Source: Candidatus Gastranaerophilales bacterium
GTDB lineage: Bacteria > Cyanobacteriota > Vampirovibrionia > Gastranaerophilales > Gastranaerophilaceae
Assembly: GCA_900770525.1 (NCBI GenBank)
Contig: CAAHDT010000001.1
Span: 98,885-162,884 of the forward strand
Direction: 5' to 3'
Length of the DNA: 64,000 nt
Each line of letters begins with the position of its first letter. Positions within the stretch are counted from its first letter, which is position 1. The translations under genes were made by a program, and so were the position numbers. Of this stretch, positions 43,983-52,959 are shown piece after piece. The notes under the pieces are model-generated. The model did no database searches. It saw nothing but the letters and a program-made list of their open reading frames with translations, and had not been told where the DNA came from.

Positions 43983-46512
43983 TACAATAAGAATTAATGA
44001 ATTGGCTAAAGAACTGAATATATCCAACAAGGAGCTAATTGCAAAATTAGAAAAAATCTCTATCGTTGGAAAAACTCATTCCAGCACCTTAACTCTTGAT
44101 CAGGTGAAAAAGATTAAAGAATTTATTGCAAACGGCGATAAAGTAGTTAAACCTCAAAAGCCGAAAGCTTTTATCGTAAAAAAATCAAAAGAAGTTGAAA
44201 AGGTAGAAAAACCTGAAGTTTCTGATAACAAAGAAGAGGTTAAAAACGAACAAAAACCTGAAAGTAACAGTACTGAAGTTAAGCGTCCAAGAGTAGAAAT
44301 TGTTAAACCTAAAAGTCGTTTGGAAATAGTAAGACGAGCACCTCGTCCTCTTCCGGGACCAAACATTGTACGTCAACGTCCGGAAGGAACACAAAAAACT
44401 ACTGATAAACCGAACCAATTCAAATCTGGTGAAAGACCAAGAAAACCATTCGGGCAACGCGGAGAAAAACCTGCAAGAGGTGAAAACACTGAAAACAAAG
44501 TTAAACGTCCTGAAAGACCTGATGTTAAAAAGCCTATTCAACGTCATATAATTTCTCAGGATATCTACGAATCCAAAGGTCCTGCTAAAAGACGTGGTGA
44601 TAATTCTAAGAAAAAGGACAAAGAATTTAATAAGAAAGAAGAACAAGAACGTATTTCTTTAGAGAAAGCTGCGGCTCAAAAGCATAAAAAACGTTCTCAC
44701 AAAGACGAAGAAGTTAAAGAAGTAAAATCAATTGTTGTAACCCAAGCAATGACAATCAGTGAACTTTCTGAAAAAATTCAACATACACCGGCTGAAATTG
44801 TTAAGTTCTTAATGATGAACGGTATTATGGCAACAGTTAACCAATTGATTGATGTTGATGTTATTAAAAAGATTTGTGCAGAATATAATCTTGAAGTTTT
44901 AGACGAAGACTTAGATGCATATATTGAAGAAGAAATGGAAAAAGAGGAAGAAAAGAAGGCTTTAACCGAAGTCGACAAGAAACTTCTTAAGAAACGTGCA
45001 CCGGTTGTTAGTATTATGGGGCACGTTGACCATGGAAAAACAACATTGTTAGACAGCATTAGAGCTTCAAAACACAAAATTGTTGCAACCGAAGTCGGTG
45101 GTATCACCCAGTCAATCGGTGCATACACTGTTTACCTTGATAACAACAAAGAAAAGAAAATTGTGTTTGTAGATACTCCTGGTCACGAAGCATTTACTGA
45201 AATGCGTGCTCGTGGTGCCAAAGCTACAGATATTGCAATCCTAGTTGTCGCAGCAGATGACGGTATTATGCCACAGACAATTGAAGCAATTAATCACGCA
45301 AAAGCGGCAGAAGTTCCGATTATCGTTGCAGTTAACAAGATTGATAAACCGGGAGCTAATCCTGATAGAATTTTGCAACAGTTAACAGAACACGGACTTG
45401 TTCCTGAAGAATGGGGCGGTGATACAATTACGGTAAAAGTTTCAGCTTTACAAGGAACAGGTATTGATGAATTGTTAGAATATATTCTTCTTGTGGCTGA
45501 TGTACAAGATTTAAAAGCAAATCCAAAGGCTGAAGCTTCTGGTGTTGTAATTGAAGCAAACTTGGATAAAGGTAAAGGTCCTGTTGCAACATTGCTTGTT
45601 CAAAACGGTACTTTAAGAGTAGGCAACTGTGTTGTAGTAGGTACAGCTTGCGGACGTGTAAGAGCGTTGTTATCCGATAGCGGTGAGAGAATTCAAAAGG
45701 CGGAACCTTCAACCCCTGTTGAAATTTTAGGCTTAACCGAAGTTCCTCAAGCTGGTGACAGATTTGAAGTAGTTAAAAACGAAAAAGAAATGAAGGCTAT
45801 CGTTGAAAAACGTAAAGAGAAAGAACGCGACAAACGTTTAGAAAACATGTTACCGGCTCACATCAGAAGAGAAGCTGCTGCGGGTGATGATGATATTCCT
45901 CAATTGAACTTGATTATTAAGGCTAATACTCACGGTTCTGCTGAGGCTGTTGCTCAGGCTATTGCACAACTTGAATCTAAAGAAATTACGACAAAGATTA
46001 TTCACGTAGGTGTCGGTGATATTTCTGAGGCTGATGTAATGTTAGCATCTGCATCAGGAGCATTAATCCTCGGATTTACAGTTAAAGAAGATGCCAATGC
46101 ACTTGCTGCTGCTGAACGTGAAGGGGTAACAATTAAGAAATACGATATTATTTATCAAATTCTTGAAGATATTGAAAAGACAATGTTATCACTTCTTGAA
46201 CCGGAAGTTAAGGAAGTTGAACTCGGGAAAGCAGAAGTTCGACAAGTATTTACAATCGGTAAAACAACCAAAATTGCAGGTTGTTATGTTACAGAAGGCA
46301 AGATTGTCAGAAGTAAAGATGCGGTATTGTATCGTGACGGCAAAGAAATTTATCGCGGTGCAATTGACCAGCTTAAACGTTTCAAAGATGATGTCAAAGA
46401 AGTTGCTCAAGGGTTTGAATGCGGTATTTCTTTTGCGAAATGGAATGATATTGAAGTTGGTGATATTATCGAAGTTTCAACAAAAGAAGAAGTTGAAAGA
46501 CAAAGCTTGTAA
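43972..46512 (+). CDS. infB: Translation initiation factor IF-2
   Basis: 846 aa. It has an N-terminal IF2_N domain and a Lys/Arg/Pro-rich disordered linker (about 60-250). A second IF2_N-like region leads into the GTPase domain with G1 GHVDHGKTTLLD, G3 DTPGHEAF and G4 NKID. C-terminal beta-barrel and fMet-tRNA-binding domains follow. It delivers initiator tRNA to the ribosome. The start overlaps ylxR, with ribosome site AAAGGG within it. Confidence 0.97.
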   Translation: MSYNTIRINELAKELNISNKELIAKLEKISIVGKTHSSTLTLDQVKKIKEFIANGDKVVKPQKPKAFIVKKSKEVEKVEKPEVSDNKEEVKNEQKPESNSTEVKRPRVEIVKPKSRLEIVRRAPRPLPGPNIVRQRPEGTQKTTDKPNQFKSGERPRKPFGQRGEKPARGENTENKVKRPERPDVKKPIQRHIISQDIYESKGPAKRRGDNSKKKDKEFNKKEEQERISLEKAAAQKHKKRSHKDEEVKEVKSIVVTQAMTISELSEKIQHTPAEIVKFLMMNGIMATVNQLIDVDVIKKICAEYNLEVLDEDLDAYIEEEMEKEEEKKALTEVDKKLLKKRAPVVSIMGHVDHGKTTLLDSIRASKHKIVATEVGGITQSIGAYTVYLDNNKEKKIVFVDTPGHEAFTEMRARGAKATDIAILVVAADDGIMPQTIEAINHAKAAEVPIIVAVNKIDKPGANPDRILQQLTEHGLVPEEWGGDTITVKVSALQGTGIDELLEYILLVADVQDLKANPKAEASGVVIEANLDKGKGPVATLLVQNGTLRVGNCVVVGTACGRVRALLSDSGERIQKAEPSTPVEILGLTEVPQAGDRFEVVKNEKEMKAIVEKRKEKERDKRLENMLPAHIRREAAAGDDDIPQLNLIIKANTHGSAEAVAQAIAQLESKEITTKIIHVGVGDISEADVMLASASGALILGFTVKEDANALAAAEREGVTIKKYDIIYQILEDIEKTMLSLLEPEVKEVELGKAEVRQVFTIGKTTKIAGCYVTEGKIVRSKDAVLYRDGKEIYRGAIDQLKRFKDDVKEVAQGFECGISFAKWNDIEVGDIIEVSTKEEVERQSL

Positions 46513-46532
46513 TATCAGTAAAATACATTTTA

Positions 46533-46566
46533 GAAGGCGCGAATTTTATATAAAATTCGCGCCTTT
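46533..46566. terminator. Bidirectional terminator between infB and the cyclase gene
   Basis: Near-perfect stem AAGGCGCGAATTTTA / TAAAATTCGCGCCTT, with a modest T-run on the plus side. Confidence 0.75.
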
Positions 46567-46599
46567 CCATTTTCTATATATATAAAAAAACAACAGAGA

Positions 46600-48549
46600 T
46601 TATTCACTTAATCTCAAAACTTCGTATATATCCATCTTTTTAGATTTTCCTCGAATAGTGACTTCACTGATTTTTATAACATCTGCCATACTACTAACGT
46701 GAGAATATGTCGAACTGCTTATTAAAAAGTTGGTGTGATAAACCTTGTTGTAGCTTTCAATCCTACTTGCAAGGTTAACAGTATCACCAATAACAGTGTA
46801 TTCAAGTCGTTTTTCCGAACCAATATTTCCGACAAAGGCTTCTCCGGTATTAATTCCAATACCGATTTCAATTTTAGGTTTTCCTTCAAAAATCCATTTA
46901 TCACGAAGTTCATCTACTTTTTTAAGCATTGCATAAGCGCATTTTACCGCATTTACAGGATGGTTAATATCTTGAATAGGTTCTCCAAAAATTGCCATAA
47001 CAGCATCCCCGATAAATTTGTTAATTACACCATTGTAGCGGGTTATTATCGGCTCTATTTCCGTAAAATATTCGTTTAAAATTTTACTAACTTCTTCTGC
47101 AGTCATTTTTTCACTCATACTTGTAAAACCACGAATATCAGCAAAAAGTACCGTTACATTCGCACGTTTTCCACCAAGTTTAATATCATCAATATTCTGG
47201 ACAACATTTTTCATAATATCTTGAGAAAGATATTTTCCCATCGCTTGTTTGATTTTCTCTTTATTTTTACCTTCCAGAATAAATCGATAAGAATACCCAA
47301 AAACAGTAGTCATTGCCTGTATAACAAGCGGAGTTAAAACCGTTACTGAATATCCGTGATGGAAACAAATAGCCGCAATCACGAAATAAATAAGCGCAAG
47401 TCCGGTCAATGACAATAGTGACACTATAAATGAAAATTTGCTTATTATAACAAATGTAAGAATAGCGATAAGGGCAATTACTGCAATATCTTGTGACAAA
47501 GAAGTCAATTTCATAAAATCGTTATTTAGAATATTATCAATATTCGTTGCCTGAATATCTACCCCTGGATGTTTGTTTAACATAGGTGTAGGGAGAGCAT
47601 CCTCCAGCCCAAGCGCAGCAGCTTTAGCATTTGCACCGACCAAAACAATTTTATCATCAAATTCATGTGGATTAATTATCGGTTTTTCACCACGTTTAAT
47701 TGCCTCATAAGAGCGTAAGATATCAGAGGCAGAATATTTTTTGTGGGTATATTCACTGTCACCAATAAATCTATAATATCTGATAGGAGTTTTAAGCCCT
47801 CGAGAAGCAACAATCGCAGGAATTGCAAGGTTAGTTTTGTCAATAACGATAAAATCATCATATAATGCCATCTTATCAGCATTATTCATTTTCATATACA
47901 TTCTTAAAGCAAGAGAAGGATAATATTTATTATCAACCGAAATAACTTGGTTCATATATGTTACATAACCTTTTACATTTGTTAAAACATTTACTGAACC
48001 TGAATATTTTACAGAATTAAAATAATCAATCGGATACTCTGATATAGCCTTAAACGTATATGCATTTGATAAACCTGCCGGCGTTTCCGTTTCAACCCCA
48101 AATTTTTTATAAAATTGTGAATTGTAATTTTCTGTACGCTTTTCATCAAAAATTGCAGAATTTAGCGGACTAAAACCAACAACAAGATTATCTATATTTT
48201 TTATGTAATCATAAAAAACACTGTCAGAATTTCCGTTGTCAGTATCTTTATTTTGAATAATCGCATCAAAACCAATAACCTTAGGCTTTGCGTATTTATG
48301 AAGATAATCCATGATTTCTCCATAATATTCACGAGGCCAAGGCCATCTGTGATAAGAGATTGATTTATCATCTATTGCAATTATGACAATGTTATCAGAA
48401 CCTTGCCTTGCAGCGCCAAAATATTTCATCATAAAGTTATATGCAAAAGGTTCTAAAAAGCTCCAAGACAAAATTACCAAAATTACAGATAACAAAAAAT
48501 GTAATAAAAATGATTTTATAAAAAAGCCTTTTGATTTTAATATTTTCAT
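46600..48549 (-). CDS. CHASE2-domain adenylate/guanylate cyclase
   Basis: 649 aa. An N-terminal membrane helix is followed by an extracytoplasmic CHASE2 sensor domain (IVIIAIDDKSISYHRWPWPR onward, about 40-335). Three membrane helices follow (about 350-440), then a class III cyclase catalytic domain: VTVLFADIRGFTSMSEKM, FIGDAVMAIFGEP and EYTVIGDTVNLASRIE. The metal Asp residues are intact. It would make cAMP or cGMP on sensing an outside signal. The ATG at 48549 follows GGA and is preferred to an upstream ATG lying in the promoter. Confidence 0.9.
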   Translation of the reverse strand: MKILKSKGFFIKSFLLHFLLSVILVILSWSFLEPFAYNFMMKYFGAARQGSDNIVIIAIDDKSISYHRWPWPREYYGEIMDYLHKYAKPKVIGFDAIIQNKDTDNGNSDSVFYDYIKNIDNLVVGFSPLNSAIFDEKRTENYNSQFYKKFGVETETPAGLSNAYTFKAISEYPIDYFNSVKYSGSVNVLTNVKGYVTYMNQVISVDNKYYPSLALRMYMKMNNADKMALYDDFIVIDKTNLAIPAIVASRGLKTPIRYYRFIGDSEYTHKKYSASDILRSYEAIKRGEKPIINPHEFDDKIVLVGANAKAAALGLEDALPTPMLNKHPGVDIQATNIDNILNNDFMKLTSLSQDIAVIALIAILTFVIISKFSFIVSLLSLTGLALIYFVIAAICFHHGYSVTVLTPLVIQAMTTVFGYSYRFILEGKNKEKIKQAMGKYLSQDIMKNVVQNIDDIKLGGKRANVTVLFADIRGFTSMSEKMTAEEVSKILNEYFTEIEPIITRYNGVINKFIGDAVMAIFGEPIQDINHPVNAVKCAYAMLKKVDELRDKWIFEGKPKIEIGIGINTGEAFVGNIGSEKRLEYTVIGDTVNLASRIESYNKVYHTNFLISSSTYSHVSSMADVIKISEVTIRGKSKKMDIYEVLRLSE

Positions 48550-48560
48550 GTTTTTTCCAT

Positions 48561-48587
48561 ATCCCCTGTTATTTATGATATAATAAA
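48561..48587 (-). promoter_or_regulatory. Looser third copy of the upstream element, before the cyclase
   Basis: Minus strand TTATATCATAAATAACAGGG then GATATGG aligns with the 26-nt element (ATAAATA, CAGGGGAT kept, one base inserted). A four-codon ORF (ATG...TGA) after it overlaps the cyclase ATG. Confidence 0.4.
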
Positions 48588-48607
48588 TGTCGAAAAAAGG
48601 ATAGATT

Positions 48608-49216
48608 ATGAACAAAAATTTAATGGAAATTTTGGGTAAAGAAAAAATATACCCAATTATCAGAAGTAAAAATGAACAAGAAGTTATTGATACCGCAAAG
48701 GCTCTTGTTGATGGCGGTATTAAGATAATAGAAATAAATGTTGAATCACCTGAAGTATATAGTGCTATTAAAGAAGTATCTAAATTCGCAAATGTCTGTG
48801 CCGGAGGAATAATTACTTCATTGCAAGCGCAAACAGCTTTGAATTGTGGAGCTCAAATTCTTTCATCACCTATATTTCAGATGAATTTAGTCAAAATAAC
48901 TAAAGATAGACAAGTCCCATTCATAGCAGGAGCTTCAACACCAAATGAGGCTTATAATGCATGGAAAGCAAGAATTCCGTTAATAAAACTATATCCGGTT
49001 ACCGCAATGGGGGGTGTTTTGTATGTTGAAGATATTTTACGCCCTATGCCGTTTTTGAAGATATTACCTCAAGGAAACGTAAAATTAAACGAAGTAACAT
49101 CTTATATCAAAGCCGGCGCATTCGCTGTCGGAGTTGGTCGAGATTTTTACGAAGGACACACTTACAGCGAAATTACGAATAGAGCAAAAAGTATTGTGGC
49201 AGAATTAAAGGGATAA
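48608..49216 (+). CDS. eda: 2-keto-3-deoxy-6-phosphogluconate (KDPG) aldolase
   Basis: 202 aa TIM barrel. The Schiff-base Lys is in LIKLYPVTAMGG, and the general-base Glu is in GGIKIIEINVE. It cleaves KDPG to pyruvate and glyceraldehyde 3-phosphate in the Entner-Doudoroff or uronate route. It is the first gene of a tight operon with kdgK (1-nt gap) and csaB, divergent from the cyclase. AAAGGAT precedes ATG. Confidence 0.92.
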   Translation: MNKNLMEILGKEKIYPIIRSKNEQEVIDTAKALVDGGIKIIEINVESPEVYSAIKEVSKFANVCAGGIITSLQAQTALNCGAQILSSPIFQMNLVKITKDRQVPFIAGASTPNEAYNAWKARIPLIKLYPVTAMGGVLYVEDILRPMPFLKILPQGNVKLNEVTSYIKAGAFAVGVGRDFYEGHTYSEITNRAKSIVAELKG

Positions 49217-49217
49217 T

Positions 49218-50162
49218 ATGGAAGAAAAGTTAGACATTATTACAATGGGAGAAAGTTTAATTGAACTTTCCAGTGATACCAGATTAAGCTGTGCAAATTG
49301 CTTATATAAATATTATGGCGGAGATGTGCTTGTTTCTGCAATTACTGCCCAAAGACTCGGCGCGAAAGTAGGTTTTGTAACCAGAGTCGGTAATGATGCG
49401 TTTAAAGACTTTTTAATGGATAGTTGGCAAACAGAAGGACTTGACATTTCTCAAGTTAAAGTTGCAAACGAGCCGAACGGTTTTTATTTCATCTCAAAGC
49501 CGAACGTAGAAGAAAAAGAATTTGCATATTACAGAAAGAAAATAGCACCTGCTAAATTATCTGTTGACGATGTTGATGAAGATTATATAAAACGCGCAAG
49601 TATTGTATATTCAAGCGGAATTACGCAATCTTTGTCCTTGTCTGCAAGAGAAGCTGTTTTGAAAATGTTTAAGCTTGCCAAAGACAATAATATAATGACA
49701 GCTTATGACCCTAATTATTCAAATGTAATACATTCCATTGAAAGCATAAAAGAAAACTTTAATGAAATCATTCCATATGTAGATGTGCTTTTTATGAGCA
49801 CAAAATACGACACAAATAGCATATTAAATTTAGATTCTATTGAAAACATTATAAAACGCTTATCCGATATGGGAATAAGTATTATTGTTCTAAAATCCAG
49901 TGAAAAAGGCGGGTATTATACCGGTTATAATGGAAATATTACATTTACAGAGTTTTATACAAAAGAGGTATTAGATACAACTTGCTCCGGAGATGCGTTT
50001 AATGGTGCATTTATGTACGCACTTACACATGGATATACTCCTGTTGAGGCAAGTAAACTTGCTTGTATTGCAGCAGGCTTGCAAGCTAAAGGAATAGGAG
50101 CCGTAAAATCTGTACCAAACGGCGATGAAGTTTTTTCAATTTTAAAGAAAGGCGGAAACTAG
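49218..50162 (+). CDS. kdgK: PfkB-family sugar kinase, probably 2-keto-3-deoxygluconate kinase
   Basis: 314 aa ribokinase fold. The PfkB C-terminal signature reads LDTTCSGDAFNGAFMYAL, with Cys-Ser where the family usually has Gly-Ala; the catalytic Asp is kept. Its position directly after eda makes KDG kinase the likely role, supplying KDPG. Other 2-keto sugars are possible. Confidence 0.83.
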   Translation: MEEKLDIITMGESLIELSSDTRLSCANCLYKYYGGDVLVSAITAQRLGAKVGFVTRVGNDAFKDFLMDSWQTEGLDISQVKVANEPNGFYFISKPNVEEKEFAYYRKKIAPAKLSVDDVDEDYIKRASIVYSSGITQSLSLSAREAVLKMFKLAKDNNIMTAYDPNYSNVIHSIESIKENFNEIIPYVDVLFMSTKYDTNSILNLDSIENIIKRLSDMGISIIVLKSSEKGGYYTGYNGNITFTEFYTKEVLDTTCSGDAFNGAFMYALTHGYTPVEASKLACIAAGLQAKGIGAVKSVPNGDEVFSILKKGGN

Positions 50163-50165
50163 ATT

Positions 50166-51182
50166 ATGGCAAAGAAAGTTGTTTTATCCGGTTACTATGG
50201 TTACGATAACTTTGGAGATGAAGCAATATTATCTGTATTGATATCTCACCTGCAACAAATTGGGGCAGACATAACCGTTTTGTCACATAATCCACAAAAA
50301 ACAGCAAGTTCTTATCAAGTTAATACCGTCAAAAACTTTAATATTCTCGGAGTAATAAATGCTCTTAAAAATTGTGACCTATTGATATCAGGCGGTGGAA
50401 GCCTTTTACAAGACGTAACAAGCTTGAAGAGTTTGTTATATTACGCTTTTGTAATTTTTATGGCTCAATTATTAAAAAAAGAAGTAGTCATTTTCGCTCA
50501 AGGAATCGGACCTTTGCAAAAAGAAATTTCTCAAAAAATTGTTAGAAATTTGATGTCAAAATGCCAACTTGTCACAGTTCGTGATATTAAAAGTGCTGAA
50601 CTTTTGAAAAGCTGGGAAATCGATGCTCAACTTGTAAGTGATCCCGTTTTTTCAATTGATTTGCCACACGACAGACATGCCGGAACAGTTGGAATTCAAC
50701 TCCGCCAATTTAAAACCATAAACGATGAATTTTTACATAATCTTGCAGAACAAGTTATAACTGATTTTGCAGACAGAAAAATCGAACTTTACGTTTTTCA
50801 AAATGCTCTTGATATGGATATATGTCTAAAATTCGAAAAAATGTTAAAACAATTATACCCAAGTATTGAAACAGAAATTATCCACTCTATCTCATTAACG
50901 GATATGATGTTGAAAATATCACGTTTGGAATATTTAATTGCAATGAGATTTCATGCTGTTTTGGTTGCCGTTAAAGCGGGTGTTCCGGTAGCTGCTATAA
51001 ATTATGATGCAAAAGTTGCAAAACTCGCTTATGAAGCAATGTTACCACTTATTACGATATCCGAAGATGAAGACTTTACATCTGCATTTACAAAACTAAA
51101 ACAGCTAACACCAGAAACATTACTAACATTTGCGAAAACCAAGAATTTTGAATGGACAATGTTTGATAATATTTGGAAATAA
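50166..51182 (+). CDS. csaB: Polysaccharide pyruvyl transferase CsaB
   Basis: 338 aa. SGYYGYDNFGDEAILSVLI, LLISGGGSLLQDVTS, FAQGIGPL and AMRFHAVLVAVKAGVP are the CsaB signatures. It adds a pyruvate ketal to a wall or periplasmic glycan so that SLH-domain proteins can attach. Pyruvate produced by the neighbouring KDPG aldolase is chemically related, but the donor is phosphoenolpyruvate. It is convergent with uvrC, with 1 nt between stops. Confidence 0.92.
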   Translation: MAKKVVLSGYYGYDNFGDEAILSVLISHLQQIGADITVLSHNPQKTASSYQVNTVKNFNILGVINALKNCDLLISGGGSLLQDVTSLKSLLYYAFVIFMAQLLKKEVVIFAQGIGPLQKEISQKIVRNLMSKCQLVTVRDIKSAELLKSWEIDAQLVSDPVFSIDLPHDRHAGTVGIQLRQFKTINDEFLHNLAEQVITDFADRKIELYVFQNALDMDICLKFEKMLKQLYPSIETEIIHSISLTDMMLKISRLEYLIAMRFHAVLVAVKAGVPVAAINYDAKVAKLAYEAMLPLITISEDEDFTSAFTKLKQLTPETLLTFAKTKNFEWTMFDNIWK

Positions 51183-51183
51183 A

Positions 51184-52848
51184 TTATTCTTTTCCAAGGG
51201 CTTTTTTGCCACGTAATTTTCTATGGTATGTTATTGCAAACCTATGCGCCTCATCTCTTATTCTTTGGATTAAGTAAAGCGCTCCAGACTCTCTAGGAAG
51301 AAGAATAGAGTCTGATTGATGCGGTAAAAAGACTTCTTCTTGTCTTTTGGCAAGGCTCACAAAGTCTATTCCGGTTACCCCCATTTCTTCAACTATTTGC
51401 ATAACACTTGAGAGTTGCCCTTTTCCACCATCAATAATTATCAAATCAGGTTTATCCCAATTTTTCTCACCTAAATGAGATAACCTTCTTGTTAAGACTT
51501 CTTTCATAGACAAAAAGTCATCAGGTTTGCCTTCTGTCGATTTAATTTTAAATTTTTTGTATTCAGATTTTTTAGGCAAACCATTTATAAAAGTTACCAT
51601 TGAAGCAACCGTATTTGTACCCTGTATATGTGAAATATCATAGCATTCCATACGATGAGGGAAATTTTTTAGCCTTAATTTTTCTGCTAAATATGCCCCA
51701 ATTTTGTTAAAATCTTCGTTAATTTTAACCATTTTTTTAATTTTGGCATTATCTAAAACAACTCGTGTGTTTTTATCCGCAAGCATTTGCAGCTCTTTGC
51801 CTTGTGCCGATTTGCCGTAACTTATTTTGACTTTTTTGCCGGAAATAACGTTTAGCCATTCTTCATACAAAGCTTTTTCGCCAACTGCTTCAAGTTCGTT
51901 TGAAACAATCTTATCCGGAAATTCAAGCGAAAGAGTATTATAGTACTCTTTGAAAAATGTTGCAAAGAATTCTGCTCTGTCCTCGGCTTCTACTTCGTAA
52001 GTAAAATCTTTTTTATCAATAAGCCGTCCTTCTCGTATCATTAAAATAACAATCGCAAAGATGCCATCTTCATTCAACATAGAAATTACATCTTCATTGA
52101 GTTTTGTATTTTCATAAACTACTTTTTGTTTTTCCAGAGTCTTTTTTAAATCCATAAAACTATCTCTGAGTCTGGCAGCTTTTTCATACTGTTCAGAGTC
52201 AGAATATTTCTGCATTTGCTCTTGCAATTGTTTCATTAATTCGGACTGTTTCCCTGATAGAAATAATTCTGCTTGCTTAACAAGTTTTTTATATTCTTCA
52301 CTTGTTACCAAATTTTGACACGGCGCCATGCAACGTCCTATATGGTAATAAAGACATGGTCTATCTTTAAATTTCGGACTTTTACACTGCTTTAAAGGGA
52401 AGATTTTCTTTAAGAAATCAAGAGTTGCATACATTGCTCGAACATCCGTATAAGGTCCATAATATCGCCCTTTATCCGGATTAATATTTTTCTTGCGGAC
52501 AACGGTAATTCTTGGAAAAGCCTCATCAGTAATCAAAAAATACGGATATTTTTTATCGTCTTTAAGAAGAATATTATATTTAGGCTTATGTTTTTTAATA
52601 AGATGACTTTCAAGTATTAACGCTTCTACTTCCGTATTGGTAATAATATATTCCATTCTTTCTATTTGTGATACAAGAACTTGGACTTTTACGTTGTCGT
52701 AATGTTTGTGATTAAAATAGCTCATTACTCTTCGCTTAAGTATTTTTGCTTTTCCAATGTATATTATTTCCCCAACATTGTTATAGTAAATATAACATCC
52801 GGGAAGAGATGGCAGCAGTTTTAGCGTTTGTTTTAAAGCATCATTCAT
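51184..52848 (-). CDS. uvrC: Excinuclease ABC subunit C
   Basis: 554 aa. An N-terminal GIY-YIG nuclease domain (LPGCYIYYNNVGEIIYIGKA) is followed by a Cys cluster (QCKSPKFKDRPCLYYHIGRC), a UVR motif (about 200-235) and the RNase H-like C-terminal nuclease (ECYDISHIQGTNTVASMVTF, LIIIDGGKGQL). It makes both incisions in nucleotide excision repair. It is slightly shorter than E. coli UvrC because the C-terminal HhH pair is reduced or absent. ATG 52848 lies 6 nt after an extended -10, TGTTATAAT. Confidence 0.93.
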   Translation of the reverse strand: MNDALKQTLKLLPSLPGCYIYYNNVGEIIYIGKAKILKRRVMSYFNHKHYDNVKVQVLVSQIERMEYIITNTEVEALILESHLIKKHKPKYNILLKDDKKYPYFLITDEAFPRITVVRKKNINPDKGRYYGPYTDVRAMYATLDFLKKIFPLKQCKSPKFKDRPCLYYHIGRCMAPCQNLVTSEEYKKLVKQAELFLSGKQSELMKQLQEQMQKYSDSEQYEKAARLRDSFMDLKKTLEKQKVVYENTKLNEDVISMLNEDGIFAIVILMIREGRLIDKKDFTYEVEAEDRAEFFATFFKEYYNTLSLEFPDKIVSNELEAVGEKALYEEWLNVISGKKVKISYGKSAQGKELQMLADKNTRVVLDNAKIKKMVKINEDFNKIGAYLAEKLRLKNFPHRMECYDISHIQGTNTVASMVTFINGLPKKSEYKKFKIKSTEGKPDDFLSMKEVLTRRLSHLGEKNWDKPDLIIIDGGKGQLSSVMQIVEEMGVTGIDFVSLAKRQEEVFLPHQSDSILLPRESGALYLIQRIRDEAHRFAITYHRKLRGKKALGKE

Positions 52849-52854
52849 AACGGT

Positions 52855-52863
52855 ATTATAACA
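52855..52863 (-). promoter_or_regulatory. Extended -10 promoter of uvrC, leaderless configuration
   Basis: TG-T-TATAAT, with TATAAT (52860-52855) ending 6 nt before the ATG. The extended TG makes a weak -35 tolerable. Confidence 0.5.
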
Positions 52864-52898
52864 CATAAAATATTGCTCAAATATTTTAGAACAAACAA

Positions 52899-52936
52899 AA
52901 AATACAGAGTATCAAGTTTTGATACTCCGTATTTTC
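52899..52936 (-). terminator. Terminator of fba
   Basis: Stem AAAATAC-GAGTATCAA / TTGATACTC-GTATTTT with one bulge, followed by T6 on the minus strand. Confidence 0.82.
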
Positions 52937-52959
52937 TATAATTTTAGCTTTATTAGAAA

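Noticed and set aside
44154..45712. Long antisense ORFs within infB
   Set aside because: They are shadows of a compositionally biased coding region, without ribosome sites or domains.
48550..48615. 22-residue N-terminal extension of the CHASE2 cyclase
   Set aside because: It lies in the promoter-like upstream element; the membrane helix starts naturally after ATG 48549.
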